Shown here: one piece after another, positions 63,796-64,000 of the stretch | How positions within the stretch are numbered: position 1 is the first letter of the stretch | Layout of the letters: each line of letters opens with the position of its first letter | Source of the DNA: Hirundichthys speculiger | Lineage: Eukaryota > Chordata > Actinopteri > Beloniformes > Exocoetidae | NCBI GenBank assembly: GCA_018398805.1 | Contig: JAGFBZ010001529.1 | Coordinates: forward strand, 1 to 64,000 | Direction: 5' to 3' | DNA: 64,000 nucleotides | Made by a program: the position numbers and the translations under genes | Notes under the pieces: generated by a model | Seen by the model: only the letters and a program-made list of their open reading frames with translations | What the model was told of the DNA's origin: nothing | The model's database searches: none

Positions 63796-64000
63796 ACAAG
63801 TCACAAAGTTGAAACTTTTTAACTCAATTTTTTTGTCATAAATTATAGACTTTTGCAAAACTTTAAAGTTTTGATATAAAACTGTTGTAAAGTTGCAGAT
63901 TTTTATAATTGATATAATCAATTATAGATTTCTTTGTTGTAGAACTGCTTTGTAGAAGTATTTGATGAAAATCGTCAACTTTTTTTAAATTAATTGTAAT
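63796..64000. other. Single-copy AT-rich sequence at the right edge
   Basis: Continues the AAAATTG/AAAGTT-rich intergenic DNA seen left of the LTR. No feature is recognised. Confidence 0.4.

Overview
The window looks like teleost fish nuclear DNA. It holds a vertebrate-type HDAC6 split into small GT/AG exons, a tetraspan LHFPL gene, and a fish-typical set of mobile elements: Rex3-like and Rex1-like LINE fragments, a Penelope-like element, hAT and PIF/Harbinger DNA transposons, and a solo LTR. All recognised host exons are on the + strand.

Layout. 1-1005 is a 28-bp minisatellite. 1419-2703 is a Harbinger-like element. 3016-43756 is the 3' two thirds of hdac6: the last part of catalytic domain 1, all of catalytic domain 2, a linker, and the C-terminal ubiquitin-binding zinc finger. 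It is covered by 15 exons of about 2.1 kb in total. 44395-48215 is a 12-bp tandem array. It abuts a 5'-truncated Penelope-like element at about 48207-49970. 51440-52145 is a second array of the 28-bp family. 52567-62352 is a four-exon LHFPL3/4/5-type gene. 63182-63790 is a solo LTR with a perfect 5-bp target duplication.

The dominant feature is tandem repetition. By my count about 44 kb of the 64 kb is minisatellite or microsatellite. Nearly every long intron holds its own unrelated array. In hdac6 the units are 40 bp (13.6 kb), 42 bp (1.8 kb), 56/58 bp (about 10.5 kb), 29 bp, about 86-129 bp with CCCCTAA tracts, about 10 bp, and 15 bp. In the LHFPL gene they are 4 bp, 21/22 bp and 10 bp. Units of 12, 15 and 42 bp are multiples of three, so they give long open frames that are not genes.

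The two host genes have no obvious functional link. HDAC6 is a cytoplasmic deacetylase and ubiquitin-binding protein. LHFPL proteins are four-pass membrane proteins that act as auxiliary subunits of membrane complexes. I see no bacterial-type system, CRISPR array, tRNA or rRNA gene. The points most worth a second look are the arrays that reach or contain splice sites, the near-identical 58-bp block, a 27-bp tandem duplication inside a Rex3 reading frame, a THAP-domain exon remnant inside a hAT element, and CCCCTAA-rich DNA inside a gene.
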